From: an uncultured Lachnospiraceae bacterium
Lineage (GTDB): Bacteria > Bacillota > Clostridia > Lachnospirales > Lachnospiraceae
Reading direction: 5' to 3'
Assembly (NCBI GenBank): GCA_910579085.1
Contig: CAJTRU010000040.1
Coordinates: 1-30,971, forward strand
DNA length: 30,971 bases
Below the pieces are notes generated by a model. It was not told the origin of the DNA. It was given only the letters and a program-made list of their open reading frames with translations, and made no database searches. A program made the translations under genes and the position numbers. Every line of letters starts with the position of its first letter. Position 1 is the first letter of the stretch. Positions 1 through 7,940 of this stretch are shown in pieces.

Positions 1-36
1 ATATGGGCTTTATGTGCCGTTGCGTGGGTTATCGTA

Positions 37-128
37 GCGCAAGCGTGCCCCTGTACGGAATATTCTGGCTCTGGCACAGAAACCGTCCGTTTTTACACTA
101 ACACAAGATAACTGGAAATTATCTTATA
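37..128. repeat. Right arm of a dispersed palindromic element (partial)
   Basis: The segment is close to the reverse complement of 30880-30971 (only about seven differences by eye), and its first 60 bases match the reverse complement of the arm at 11640-11705. The shared core includes CCTGTACGGAATATTC and TGGCTCTGGCAC. By orientation it is the right-hand arm of an element whose body lies left of the window. Bases 1-36 do not carry the CAATGTCATTTAGTTAAG module end found next to the arms at 11.7-12.6 kb, so this copy has a different or no inner module. No coding content is visible. Confidence 0.8.
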
Positions 129-166
129 TAAAAGTTTATGAAACGGATGTGGAAATCAGGATATCA

Positions 167-224
167 CTCCTTGTAAGAATTGCCAACAGGGTATATAATA
201 TTTACATTATTATCTTACAAGGAG
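167..224 (+). promoter_or_regulatory. 12-bp inverted repeat covering the hisS ribosome binding site
   Basis: CTCCTTGTAAGA at 167-178 is the perfect reverse complement of TCTTACAAGGAG at 213-224, with 34 bases between them. The right half contains the Shine-Dalgarno (AAGGAGG, 219-225) of the gene starting at 231. In an RNA that starts upstream, the stem would hide the ribosome binding site. If transcription instead starts from the promoter-like sequence between the halves, the repeat would be a DNA operator overlapping the -35. No T-box consensus is present. Confidence 0.6.
171..199 (+). promoter_or_regulatory. Candidate sigma-A promoter of the hisS-like gene
   Basis: TTGTAA (171-176) and TATAAT (194-199) are separated by 17 bp, which fits a vegetative promoter. 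A start near 206 would leave a leader of about 25 nt and would break the inverted repeat at 167-224 at the RNA level. The -35 lies inside the left half of that repeat. Confidence 0.45.
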
Positions 225-230
225 GCTATT

Positions 231-1472
231 ATGAAATTAACACCAGTTAAAGGAACAAGGGATTATCTTCCAAATGAAGTGCAGATACGTGATTATCTCC
301 AGTCTGTTATATTGGAAACATACCAGGAAGCTGGGTTTGAACGGATTACAACACCAGTTATTGAAGATGCTGTAAACCTTGATAAAAGCGAGGGTGGTGA
401 GAATCTTAACCTTATTTTCAAGATTTTAAAGAGAGGAAAGAAACTGTCTGATACAATTTCAGGTGGAAATATAACTGAAAAGGAACTTTCAGACCTTGGG
501 CTGCGGTATGACCTTACACTGCCTCTTTCACGTTATTATGCTAATAACAGGAACAGCCTTATGTCACCATTTAAAGTAATACAGGTGGACAGGGCATACA
601 GGGCAGAACGCCCGCAGAAAGGACGCCTGCGTGAGTTTATACAATGTGATATTGATATAATAGGCAACCAGTCCTGTGATGCAGAAGTGGAACTTATCCT
701 GGTTACAACAAAAGCACTGGACAGGGCAGGGATTAGAAAATATAAAGTTAAGATAAATGACAGGCGTATACTTAAAAGCATATTTGGATATGCAGGATTT
801 AGTGAAGAGGATTATGAAAGGCTTTCAATAATATTTGACAAGCTGGATAAAATAGGTATAGATGGAATTAAAGAGGAACTTTCTTCTGGCGGTTTTGATA
901 AAGAGGCAACAGATAAATTTATTAAACTTTTTGAAGAAGGCAGGCTGACTCTGGAGTCTGTTGCAGGTATCTGTGATGCTGGTTATATACAGGATATCCA
1001 GAAAATAATTAATACAGTAAAAGAAGTAACAAATGGCACAGTACCAGTTGAATTTACTCCTTCATTAGTACGCGGGCAGGGATATTATACAGGTGCTGTA
1101 TTTGAAGTAGAAGCAGAAGGTTATAGTGGCTCAGTTGCTGGAGGCGGGCGTTATGACAACCTTATTGGCAAGTTTTTAAATGAAGATATACCTGCTGTTG
1201 GTTTCTCAATAGGCTTTGAAAGAATATTTGAAATACTTATGGAAAAGCAGTATAAAATACCTGGCCAGAAAAAACTGGTTGCTGTATTTTATGACAGTGA
1301 AAATTATGCGGCGGCGCTTTCTTATGCAGAAGAACTCCGTAAGGATTACAGGGTTTCTATAATTGCAAGGCCTAAAAAATTAGGGAAATTCCTTAATAAA
1401 CTTGAACAGCAGGGATTTAATGGTTTTGCTGTCTATGGGCAAGAAGACGGGGTAAAGTTATTTGATAATTAA
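231..1472 (+). CDS. hisS: Histidyl-tRNA synthetase, divergent form
   Basis: The 413-residue product is a class II histidyl-tRNA synthetase-like protein, a cytoplasmic enzyme that charges tRNA-His. The ATG at 231 was chosen because AAGGAGG sits 5 bases upstream; an in-frame TTG at 180 lacks a site. Visible motifs are the N-terminal VKGTRDYLP, motif 2 (RAERPQKGRLREFIQCD), the VRGQGYYTGAVFE histidine-binding segment, GGGRYDNLIGKF, and motif 3 (VGFSIGFERI), then an alpha/beta domain of roughly 75 residues expected to bind the anticodon. The usual RGLDYY is RGQGYY here, and motif 2 ending in QCDIDIIG resembles archaeal and eukaryotic HisRS. It could be the only HisRS, a second paralogue, or a HisZ-like subunit; the catalytic Arg of RGxxYY is kept, so an active enzyme is favoured. 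Confidence 0.85.
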   Translation: MKLTPVKGTRDYLPNEVQIRDYLQSVILETYQEAGFERITTPVIEDAVNLDKSEGGENLNLIFKILKRGKKLSDTISGGNITEKELSDLGLRYDLTLPLSRYYANNRNSLMSPFKVIQVDRAYRAERPQKGRLREFIQCDIDIIGNQSCDAEVELILVTTKALDRAGIRKYKVKINDRRILKSIFGYAGFSEEDYERLSIIFDKLDKIGIDGIKEELSSGGFDKEATDKFIKLFEEGRLTLESVAGICDAGYIQDIQKIINTVKEVTNGTVPVEFTPSLVRGQGYYTGAVFEVEAEGYSGSVAGGGRYDNLIGKFLNEDIPAVGFSIGFERIFEILMEKQYKIPGQKKLVAVFYDSENYAAALSYAEELRKDYRVSIIARPKKLGKFLNKLEQQGFNGFAVYGQEDGVKLFDN

Positions 1473-1527
1473 TTATACCCATAAACAGCATGGTTTTTTG
1501 TATATTTAAAAGAATGGGGGGATTATT

Positions 1528-3057
1528 ATGGCAAAGTACTTTACAAATAAGAGGGTTAAGTATAGTTTAATTGCTGCATCAGTAATTGTTTCTGCTGCTG
1601 CATTTGCGATTCTGTCCAGGGGTACAGTATTTGCGGGTAAAAAACTGTCACTAAGCAGTAGAAATCTTGAAATTACAAAAGGAAGCTATAAAACGTTAAA
1701 ACTGGATGGTGCTGGAAAGAAAGCTAAGTGGAGCATTAAAAAGGGAAAGGGTATTATAGCACTTAAGGATAAAAAAGCAGGAAGTGTCAAAATATATGGC
1801 AGCAAAGAAGGAAATGCAACTGTACAGGCAGAATTTAAAGGCAAGGCTTATACATGTAATGTAAAAGTAATAGCAAAAGCATGGCAGGAAGCTCCAGAAA
1901 ATACCCCTCTGCCAGATGAAGGAAAAGGAGGACTGGATATTAAGGAAAGAAGCGTGGAATGGAATTCTGTAGCTGGTTTTGGTTCAGAAATTTTACAGAA
2001 TTTATGGCATAAAGATGAAAATATAATGGTTTCACCAGTTTCAATATTTAATGCACTGGCGATGACAGCTAATGGTGCAAAGGGCAGTACACTTTCACAG
2101 ATGGAAGATGTTTTTGGGATTTCTACAGATAAGTGTAATAGTTATCTTGGACAATATAATAACCTGCTGCCTTCTGGTGATAAGTATAAATTTAATATTG
2201 CCAATTCAATCTGGGTTAATGAAATAAATTCATTTAAAACTGAGCCAGATTTTATAAAGAAAAACCAGGATATATTCGGGGCAGAAGTATTTCCGTCACA
2301 GTTTGGCAGCAAAACGGCTGGTGAAATAAATAACTGGGTAAATAAAAATACAGATGGCATGATTAAAGAAGTTGTAGACAATATTTCTCAAAATGCAATG
2401 ATGTACTTAATTAATGCACTTGCATTTGACGCAGAATGGAGGGATATCTATAATGAAGAATCAATAGTGGATGGACAGTTTACTAAAGAGGATGGAACAG
2501 AACAAGAAGTCCCTCTTATGTATTCTACAGAGGGTAAATATATTGAAGATGAAAATACAACAGGATTTGTTAAATATTATGCAAATTCCAAATATGCATT
2601 TATTGCACTTCTGCCACAAGAAGGAATGGCTATGGAAGACTATGTGAAGAGCCTGGATGCAGAAAAGCTTAACAGGCTTATAAGCAGTATGAAGAAAGTA
2701 CATGTAAATGCAGCAATCCCTAAATTTAAGTCTGAATATATGACAAACCTTAAAGAAGTATTGCAGGGCATGGGAATGGCAGATGCATTTGACAGTGGAA
2801 AAGCAGACTTTTCAGGAATAGGTAAAAGTACAGATGGCAATTTATGTATAGAAGATGTAATACATAAAACATATATTGAAGTGGATGAAAAAGGTACAAA
2901 GGCAGGTGCAGCAACAGTTGTTGTAGCAGTTGCTACTTCAGCAATGATGCCATATGAAGAAAAAACAGTTTATCTTGACAGGCCTTTTGTTTATATAATT
3001 GCGGACTGTGAGTCATGGCTTCCAGCCTTTTATGGCATTGTACAGGAAATAAAATAA
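1528..3057 (+). CDS. Secreted serpin with N-terminal Ig-like (Big2-type) domain
   Basis: The 509-residue protein starts after a strong GGGGGG-type site. Residues 1-36 are a signal peptide (basic start, hydrophobic core near 12-30, VFA-GKK cleavage-like site). Residues 37-118 resemble a bacterial Ig-like domain. From about 145 to the end lies a serpin fold: SPVSIFNALAMTANGAKG, NSIWVNE, INALAFDAEW and the terminal DRPFVYIIAD. The hinge EKGTKAGAAT (454-463) has the small residues typical of inhibitory serpins. Counting from P17 = E454, P1-P1' falls at T470-S471, preceded by Val/Ala, which would suit an elastase-like protease; this is an inference. Known gut bacterial serpins, such as those of Bifidobacterium longum and Eubacterium siraeum, inhibit neutrophil-type serine proteases. 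The Ig-like domain may tether or space the inhibitor at the cell surface. Confidence 0.92.
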   Translation: MAKYFTNKRVKYSLIAASVIVSAAAFAILSRGTVFAGKKLSLSSRNLEITKGSYKTLKLDGAGKKAKWSIKKGKGIIALKDKKAGSVKIYGSKEGNATVQAEFKGKAYTCNVKVIAKAWQEAPENTPLPDEGKGGLDIKERSVEWNSVAGFGSEILQNLWHKDENIMVSPVSIFNALAMTANGAKGSTLSQMEDVFGISTDKCNSYLGQYNNLLPSGDKYKFNIANSIWVNEINSFKTEPDFIKKNQDIFGAEVFPSQFGSKTAGEINNWVNKNTDGMIKEVVDNISQNAMMYLINALAFDAEWRDIYNEESIVDGQFTKEDGTEQEVPLMYSTEGKYIEDENTTGFVKYYANSKYAFIALLPQEGMAMEDYVKSLDAEKLNRLISSMKKVHVNAAIPKFKSEYMTNLKEVLQGMGMADAFDSGKADFSGIGKSTDGNLCIEDVIHKTYIEVDEKGTKAGAATVVVAVATSAMMPYEEKTVYLDRPFVYIIADCESWLPAFYGIVQEIK

Positions 3058-3077
3058 TTGAAAGGCATGGTTATTAT

Positions 3078-3653
3078 ATGAAAAAATGGAATACAGTTCT
3101 TGGAAAAGTTGTTGTATGTGTCTGTGAAATAATAGTGGGTGTACTGCTTATGTCTGACCCAATAGTTTTTACAGCAGGGATTATTACAGCAGCAGGCATA
3201 CTGCTTTTGATAACAGGTGCATTTACAATTCTGCGGTATTTCCGTATGGACCCAATGGAAGCACAGTTAGAGCAGGGGCTTGTAAAAGGCATATGCGTCA
3301 TATTAGGCGGGCTTTTATGTGTATTTAAAAAGGAATGGATTATTACCACATTTCCGCTTCTGACGGTTTTATACGGGCTGGTTATACTGTTTACTGGAAT
3401 TATGAGAATACAGTGGGCTGTAGACATGATGCGCATAAAAAAAGAACAGTGGCATATGGCGGCAGCAGGTGCAGGTGTTTCAATAGTGCTTGCAACAGTG
3501 ATACTTTTAAACCCTTTTAGCACAATGGTAGTTTTATGGAGGTTTGTTGCAGTATCAATGATTATAGGTGCAGTAATGGACCTTGTTATACTAGTGTTTA
3601 TAAACCAGGATAATAAAGGAAATAAAAAAGAGGATAGTACAGAGATTATGTAA
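3078..3653 (+). CDS. DUF308 (HdeD-like) integral membrane protein
   Basis: The 191-residue protein is almost entirely hydrophobic, with about six membrane segments in three pairs, each with a glycine-rich turn, as in the DUF308/HdeD family. It ends in a charged tail (NKGNKKEDSTEIM). The ATG at 3078 is preferred over an upstream in-frame start inside the serpin gene because the family begins with a short basic segment followed directly by the first helix; the ribosome site (GAAAGGC) is weak. It follows the serpin by 20 bp, so the two are probably cotranscribed. In enterobacteria HdeD takes part in acid resistance, but the role in Firmicutes is unknown and none is assigned here. Confidence 0.8.
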   Translation: MKKWNTVLGKVVVCVCEIIVGVLLMSDPIVFTAGIITAAGILLLITGAFTILRYFRMDPMEAQLEQGLVKGICVILGGLLCVFKKEWIITTFPLLTVLYGLVILFTGIMRIQWAVDMMRIKKEQWHMAAAGAGVSIVLATVILLNPFSTMVVLWRFVAVSMIIGAVMDLVILVFINQDNKGNKKEDSTEIM

Positions 3654-3692
3654 AAGGAGGTTCAGAGTACCTAAACAGAGAAGAGAGAGAAT

Positions 3693-4343
3693 ATGGTTAA
3701 AAAATTTTTATTAAGTATTAACAGATATATAGGTTCACAATTTAGCAAGCCAAGAGGCATTGCAGGAAAAGCAAGCTGTTTCATTATGAATGTAATAAAC
3801 AGGGCAATGTACAAGGATACCATTAAATATGTTATATCAGAAATGCCCTCTTCTTTGGGAAGAGGGGTAAAAATTCTGGATATTGGATATGGAAATGGCT
3901 ACTTAATCCAGCAATTATATAAAAAATCTAAAGCAGATATAGCGGGAATTGATATTTCAAAAGATATGGAAAAGGCAGCAGCAAAAAGAAATTATAAAGG
4001 AATTATGGAAGGCAGGATTTTCTTAAAAACTGGAGACTGCTGCCGCCTTCCGTTTAATGATAATACATTCAATATAATAACATCAGTAAATACTATTTAT
4101 TTCTGGCAAAATACAGAAAAAGGAATGTCAGAAATATACAGGGTATTAAAGCCTGGCGGTGTGTTTTATAATTCTGTATATTCAAAAAGTTTTCTAAAAA
4201 AATCTCCATTTACACGCAATATTTTTAAATTTTTTACAAAAAAGGATTATATAGCTATTGGAAAAAGAGCAGGGTTTACAGAAAACGGGATAAAGGAAAT
4301 TATTGCTTCTAAAAGTTATTTAATAAGACATAGAAAGTATTAA
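3693..4343 (+). CDS. Class I SAM-dependent methyltransferase
   Basis: The 216-residue protein has the Rossmann methyltransferase core: motif I VKILDIGYGNGYLIQQL near residues 52-68, the acidic strand-2 residue in AGIDISKDM, a motif near LKTGDCCRLPFNDNTFNII, and the post-motif segment EIYRVLKPGGVFYNS. The N-terminal 45 residues are basic and amphipathic. The substrate cannot be read from the sequence; UbiE/COQ5-like small-molecule methyltransferases are the nearest general class. An AAGGAGG at 3655-3661 lies too far from the start to serve it, while AGAGAGAGA stands just before the ATG. It sits between the DUF308 gene and a second methyltransferase with which it shares only the fold. Confidence 0.8.
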   Translation: MVKKFLLSINRYIGSQFSKPRGIAGKASCFIMNVINRAMYKDTIKYVISEMPSSLGRGVKILDIGYGNGYLIQQLYKKSKADIAGIDISKDMEKAAAKRNYKGIMEGRIFLKTGDCCRLPFNDNTFNIITSVNTIYFWQNTEKGMSEIYRVLKPGGVFYNSVYSKSFLKKSPFTRNIFKFFTKKDYIAIGKRAGFTENGIKEIIASKSYLIRHRKY

Positions 4344-4419
4344 TACAAATAAATATAATTAGAAGTTCAAGGTGGTTTTAATATGAATATATGTTAAAGA
4401 AGAAAGAAGAGGTATTTTT

Positions 4420-5244
4420 ATGGAAATTATAAAAAAAGATATTGATAATGGCAAGGCATTTGACTGGGGAAAAGCTTCTTCTGATTATGCGAAATACAGG
4501 GATATTTATCCAGAAGAGTTTTGCAAGAGGCTTGCAGAACTTTCTATTGGTGTAAAAGGGCAGGATGTACTTGACCTGGGGACAGGTACAGGCGTGCTGC
4601 CAAGAAATATGTATAAATATGGTGCCAAATGGATAGGAACTGATATTTCAGAAAACCAGATTGCCTATGCTAAGGAATTAAGCAAGGAACAGGGAATGGA
4701 TATCAGTTATTTTGTTTCATCTGCTGAGGATATTGACTATCCTGCGGGGTCTTTTGATGTAGTGACAGCCTGCCAGTGTTTTATGTATTTTGACAAGAGC
4801 ATTATTATTCCTAAGATACATTACATGTTAAAACCAGGCGGGCATTTTTGCATACTTTTTATGGCGTGGCTTCCAGGTGAAAGTGAAATTGCAAGGACAA
4901 GTGAAGAAATGATTTTAAAATATAATCCATCATGGACAGGCGGACATATGGAAAGATACCAGTTAAGCAAGCCGTCATGGTGTGGAAATTTATTTGAACC
5001 AGCAAATATGATAACGTATGATTTGCCTGTCACATTTACGCGTGAGGGCTGGCATGGGCGTATGAAAGCGTGCCGTGGCATTGGCGCATCTTCATTAAGC
5101 ATTGAAGAAATAGCGGCATGGGAGAAGGAACATATGGAATATATGCAGACAGTACCAGAAAAATTTGATATATTGCATTATATTACAATTCTTGACTTAA
5201 GGAAATTAGAACTGGAAACAATTATAACTTATGGTGACTGCTGA
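4420..5244 (+). CDS. Class I SAM-dependent methyltransferase
   Basis: The 274-residue protein carries motif I (QDVLDLGTGTGVLPRNM, about residues 48-64), the acidic residue of strand 2 in WIGTDISENQI, SSAEDIDYPAGSFDVVTACQ and the loop MLKPGGHFCILFMAWLPGE. The second half, rich in Trp and Tyr (SWTGGHMERYQ, EGWHGRMKACRGIGAS), resembles the C-terminal part of small-molecule methyltransferases of the methyltransferase 11 group; the substrate is unknown. AGAGGT at 4407-4412 serves the ATG. The stop overlaps the following response regulator start by one base (TGATG), implying translational coupling. Confidence 0.82.
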   Translation: MEIIKKDIDNGKAFDWGKASSDYAKYRDIYPEEFCKRLAELSIGVKGQDVLDLGTGTGVLPRNMYKYGAKWIGTDISENQIAYAKELSKEQGMDISYFVSSAEDIDYPAGSFDVVTACQCFMYFDKSIIIPKIHYMLKPGGHFCILFMAWLPGESEIARTSEEMILKYNPSWTGGHMERYQLSKPSWCGNLFEPANMITYDLPVTFTREGWHGRMKACRGIGASSLSIEEIAAWEKEHMEYMQTVPEKFDILHYITILDLRKLELETIITYGDC

Positions 5245-5966
5245 TGGGTGGTTCTTTGATAAACATTGCAATATGTGATGATGAAAAATATATGTCAGAT
5301 AAGATAAGGGCGATGGTTTATGGTTTCTTCCACAAGAAAAATAAAAGAGTAGCAGTTGCACAGTTTTCAAACGGGAAAGAACTGTTAGAATATGGCAACG
5401 CAATAGATATCCTTTTTTTAGATATACAGATGGATGGAATAGACGGAATGGAGACTGCAAGGAAGCTGCGCAGACGTAATTTTAATGGAATTCTGGTTTT
5501 TATAACAGTCCTTGCTGAAATGGTATTCCAGTCATTTGAAGTACAGGCATATGATTATCTGGTAAAGCCAGTAGAAGAGAAACGTTTTGAAAAAACAATG
5601 GAACGTATAATGTTTGCCATACAGGATACAGGCAAAGCAAACCTGCTTGTACAGAATGGACATGAAACCATTATTATTCCATTTAAAGATATTATTTATT
5701 GTGAAGTTATTGACAGAAAAGTATACCTGCATATGTCATCTTCAGAGGTTATTAGTTATTATGAACGGATTGGAAATCTTGAAGCGGAACTGGACAGCAG
5801 GTTTTTCAGGTGCCACAGGAGTTATCTTGTGAATATGCAGTATCTGAAAAGTTATAGAAAAGAAACAGCATTTATGGCAGATGGCAGCAGTATACCCGTA
5901 TCACGTTTGCGTGGCAGGGAATTTTCCAATGTGATTTTAAATTACATGAAAGAATGGAGGATATAA
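5244..5966 (+). CDS. LytTR-family response regulator (AgrA-like)
   Basis: The 240-residue protein has a receiver domain (about 5-120) with the acidic pair in ICDDE, phospho-acceptor D60 in DILFLDIQMDG and the conserved Lys in YDYLVKPVEE. A LytTR DNA-binding domain follows (about 140-238) with FKDIIYCEVIDRKVYLH, RFFRCHRSYLVNM and SIPVSR, typical of AgrA/ComE regulators that bind direct repeats. The start is uncertain: ATG at 5244 overlaps the upstream stop, while TTG at 5256 has GGGTGG before it and would give the usual MINIAICDDE beginning. One base separates its stop from the kinase start at 5968, so the two form a two-component system. Confidence 0.92.
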   Translation: MGGSLINIAICDDEKYMSDKIRAMVYGFFHKKNKRVAVAQFSNGKELLEYGNAIDILFLDIQMDGIDGMETARKLRRRNFNGILVFITVLAEMVFQSFEVQAYDYLVKPVEEKRFEKTMERIMFAIQDTGKANLLVQNGHETIIIPFKDIIYCEVIDRKVYLHMSSSEVISYYERIGNLEAELDSRFFRCHRSYLVNMQYLKSYRKETAFMADGSSIPVSRLRGREFSNVILNYMKEWRI

Positions 5967-5967
5967 T

Positions 5968-7263
5968 TTGGCTATCTTTATGGATTTATTTAATATATAT
6001 ATTATGGGAATTATCCAGATGCTTACAGGTTTTTATATCCTCGCAAAATTCTTAAATAAAAAGGCAGATATAATTTATCTTTTTATTATTGTGGCAGCAG
6101 GAACTATAATACTGGATATAGTACAGGACAGCAATATAGCAGGTTTTCTGGCATATGCTTTGCTGCTTTTAATAGAAGGTGTTTTTATATGCCATGCTGC
6201 AATTGAGTTTGTTATTTTATATACAGCAATTATTATTGGTATTATGCAGCTTAGCTATGGAATTGTTAATTCTTTACTGGTTATTTTGCATCCTCTGTTT
6301 TCACAGTTTAACCAGAAAATTGTGGGTATTTCATTTATGTTATTGGGAAATATGGCTTTGCTGCTGGCTGTTTTTTGTTATTATATAGTGTATAAGTATT
6401 TTTTATACCGTGGAATAATAAAAAAGCAGTATATACTTATGGTATTGACACCAATTTTAATGATATTTTTAATGGGTGAGTATATTAGTTCTGTTATTTA
6501 TGGGAGAACTGTTATTACTTATGGCAATGAAGTTGTTATAAATGCACATTCCTGCCAGATATTTGTAGTACAGCTTTTGGGAATGGCAAGTTTGTTCTGC
6601 ATTATGTTTTCTTATAAGAAACTGCTGGAAAATTTCCGTTTAAATACAGAGCTGTCATTGTTAGAACAAGAAGAACATTTCCTTGTACAGTATGTGGAGG
6701 AAATAAAAGCGCGCTATGAAAAAACAAAATCATTCCGCCATGATATAAAGAACCATATAACTATTGTGAAAGAACTTTTACAGAAAGAAAAAACAGTACA
6801 GGCATTAAATTATATAATGGATATAAAGGATATGGCAGAGGAAATGTCATTCCCATGTAATACAAATAATCCAATAGCAGATATACTGGCAGGGAATAAG
6901 CTTGGCATTGCAAAAAGCATGGGCATAGATACAAGCTGTTCCCTGGTACTGCCTTATCCATGCAATATCAGGGATATTGATTTTTGTATTATATTATCAA
7001 ATGCACTTGATAATGCAATTAATGCGTGCAAAAACCTGGATAATAGTGCAGAAAGGTATATAAGAGTAGCTGGTTATAAACAGGGGGATTTTATTTTAAT
7101 AGAGATTGAGAACAGTTTCCATGGAAAAAACATGCCAGATGAGGGTACAGGCCTTGCAAATATAAGAACTGCTGCCAGGAAATATAATGGTGCAGTTGGA
7201 ATAAAAACAGAGAATAGTACATTTACACTTAGCATCCTTTTAGTCATTCCACAGCATATATAA
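5968..7263 (+). CDS. GHKL-type membrane sensor histidine kinase (AgrC-like)
   Basis: The 431-residue protein starts at TTG 5968, with TGGAGG 7 bases upstream; an ATG at 5980 is a weaker alternative. The first 215 residues form about six membrane helices with almost no extracellular domain, as in AgrC/BlpH/ComD receptors for peptides. A linker helix follows, then FRHDIKNHI with H258 as the likely phospho-acceptor, the N-box SNALDNAINACK and G-box GTGLANIRTAAR of a GHKL ATPase. It partners the LytTR regulator upstream. No AgrB-like processing enzyme and no recognisable peptide precursor lies next to it in the window, so the signal is unknown. Confidence 0.9.
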   Translation: MAIFMDLFNIYIMGIIQMLTGFYILAKFLNKKADIIYLFIIVAAGTIILDIVQDSNIAGFLAYALLLLIEGVFICHAAIEFVILYTAIIIGIMQLSYGIVNSLLVILHPLFSQFNQKIVGISFMLLGNMALLLAVFCYYIVYKYFLYRGIIKKQYILMVLTPILMIFLMGEYISSVIYGRTVITYGNEVVINAHSCQIFVVQLLGMASLFCIMFSYKKLLENFRLNTELSLLEQEEHFLVQYVEEIKARYEKTKSFRHDIKNHITIVKELLQKEKTVQALNYIMDIKDMAEEMSFPCNTNNPIADILAGNKLGIAKSMGIDTSCSLVLPYPCNIRDIDFCIILSNALDNAINACKNLDNSAERYIRVAGYKQGDFILIEIENSFHGKNMPDEGTGLANIRTAARKYNGAVGIKTENSTFTLSILLVIPQHI

Positions 7264-7283
7264 AGCATTTTATAACAAAATGG

Positions 7284-7311
7284 TAAAAAAAACTGCTTTT
7301 AATACCGATTT
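7284..7311 (+). promoter_or_regulatory. Possible sigma-28/sigma-D (motility) promoter
   Basis: TAAA (7284-7287) is followed after 16 bases by ACCGATTT (7304-7311), close to the sigma-D pattern TAAA-N15-GCCGATAT. It lies about 105 bases before the coiled-coil gene at 7416. A separate TATAAT at 7343-7348 lacks a convincing -35 at the normal distance. The match is short and could be chance. Confidence 0.35.
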
Positions 7312-7415
7312 AATAGTTACAAAGGTTTTACATACATCTTTATATAATAGAATATATTAAGTGCTGTCTGGTACTATTATGCCAGGTATAAGAGCAGTAC
7401 AGGAATGGAGGCATT

Positions 7416-7871
7416 ATGAATACAAAAATAATGGAAGGGCTTACAGGAGCAAGTACAAGCATGAACCTTTTAAATACTCCTATGCGGGTTTATAAAGAGG
7501 CAAGACTTAAAGGTGATACAGCCACTATGGAAAGAGCAGCAGGATATGTTGGCAGTTTTGCAGGAAAGGCAGAAGAATATAAGACAGAAGCTTATAAAGG
7601 AATGAAAGAAGAGGCAAAAGAAGCACGGAAAAAAGCAGAGGCGGAACGTCTGGAAGAAGCCAGAAGACGTAAAGAGGAACGTGAAGAACTTGAAAGAAGG
7701 ATTGAAGAAAACCAGAATAAAGATATGGATGGGATACCTGAAGATGGAAAAACATTGCCAGAAGATAATACCCAAAACAGCATTGCCAGGACAGAGCAGG
7801 CAATATATACCAAAACAGGTGAAAGGCAGGCAGAACCAGATACAATTACATCTATATCACTTTCTATATAG
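7416..7871 (+). CDS. Small charged coiled-coil protein, unknown function
   Basis: The 151-residue protein starts behind a clear AATGGAGG site. Residues 1-30 are mildly hydrophobic with small residues (GLTGASTSMNLLNTP), 31-55 contain a GDTATMERAAGYVGSFAG segment, 55-100 form a highly charged Lys/Glu/Arg helix with coiled-coil character, and the tail is acidic and probably disordered. No catalytic motif or signal peptide is seen. It stands alone between the Agr-like kinase and a convergent hybrid kinase, with its own terminator. A possible sigma-D promoter upstream hints at a link to motility or chemotaxis, but the family is not recognised. Confidence 0.75.
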   Translation: MNTKIMEGLTGASTSMNLLNTPMRVYKEARLKGDTATMERAAGYVGSFAGKAEEYKTEAYKGMKEEAKEARKKAEAERLEEARRRKEEREELERRIEENQNKDMDGIPEDGKTLPEDNTQNSIARTEQAIYTKTGERQAEPDTITSISLSI

Positions 7872-7894
7872 CTTGTAAATCTATATAAAAAATA

Positions 7895-7927
7895 AAATGC
7901 CCCTTATATAAATTATAAGAGGCATTT
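7895..7927. terminator. Bidirectional terminator between convergent genes
   Basis: AAATGCC (7895-7901) pairs with GGCATTT (7921-7927), and after one C-A mismatch CTTATA (7903-7908) pairs with TATAAG (7914-7919), leaving a 5-base loop. A/T-rich tracts flank both sides. It lies between the + strand gene ending at 7871 and the - strand gene ending at 7941. Confidence 0.75.
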
Positions 7928-7940
7928 GATATTTATAAAT

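Noticed and set aside
131..230. T-box riboswitch before the histidyl-tRNA synthetase gene
   Set aside because: The conserved AGGGTGG-type antiterminator sequence and specifier-loop features are absent; only a simple inverted repeat is present.
1473..1500. Terminator after the hisS-like gene
   Set aside because: CCAT/ATGG before a T-run is only a four-base stem, too weak to call.
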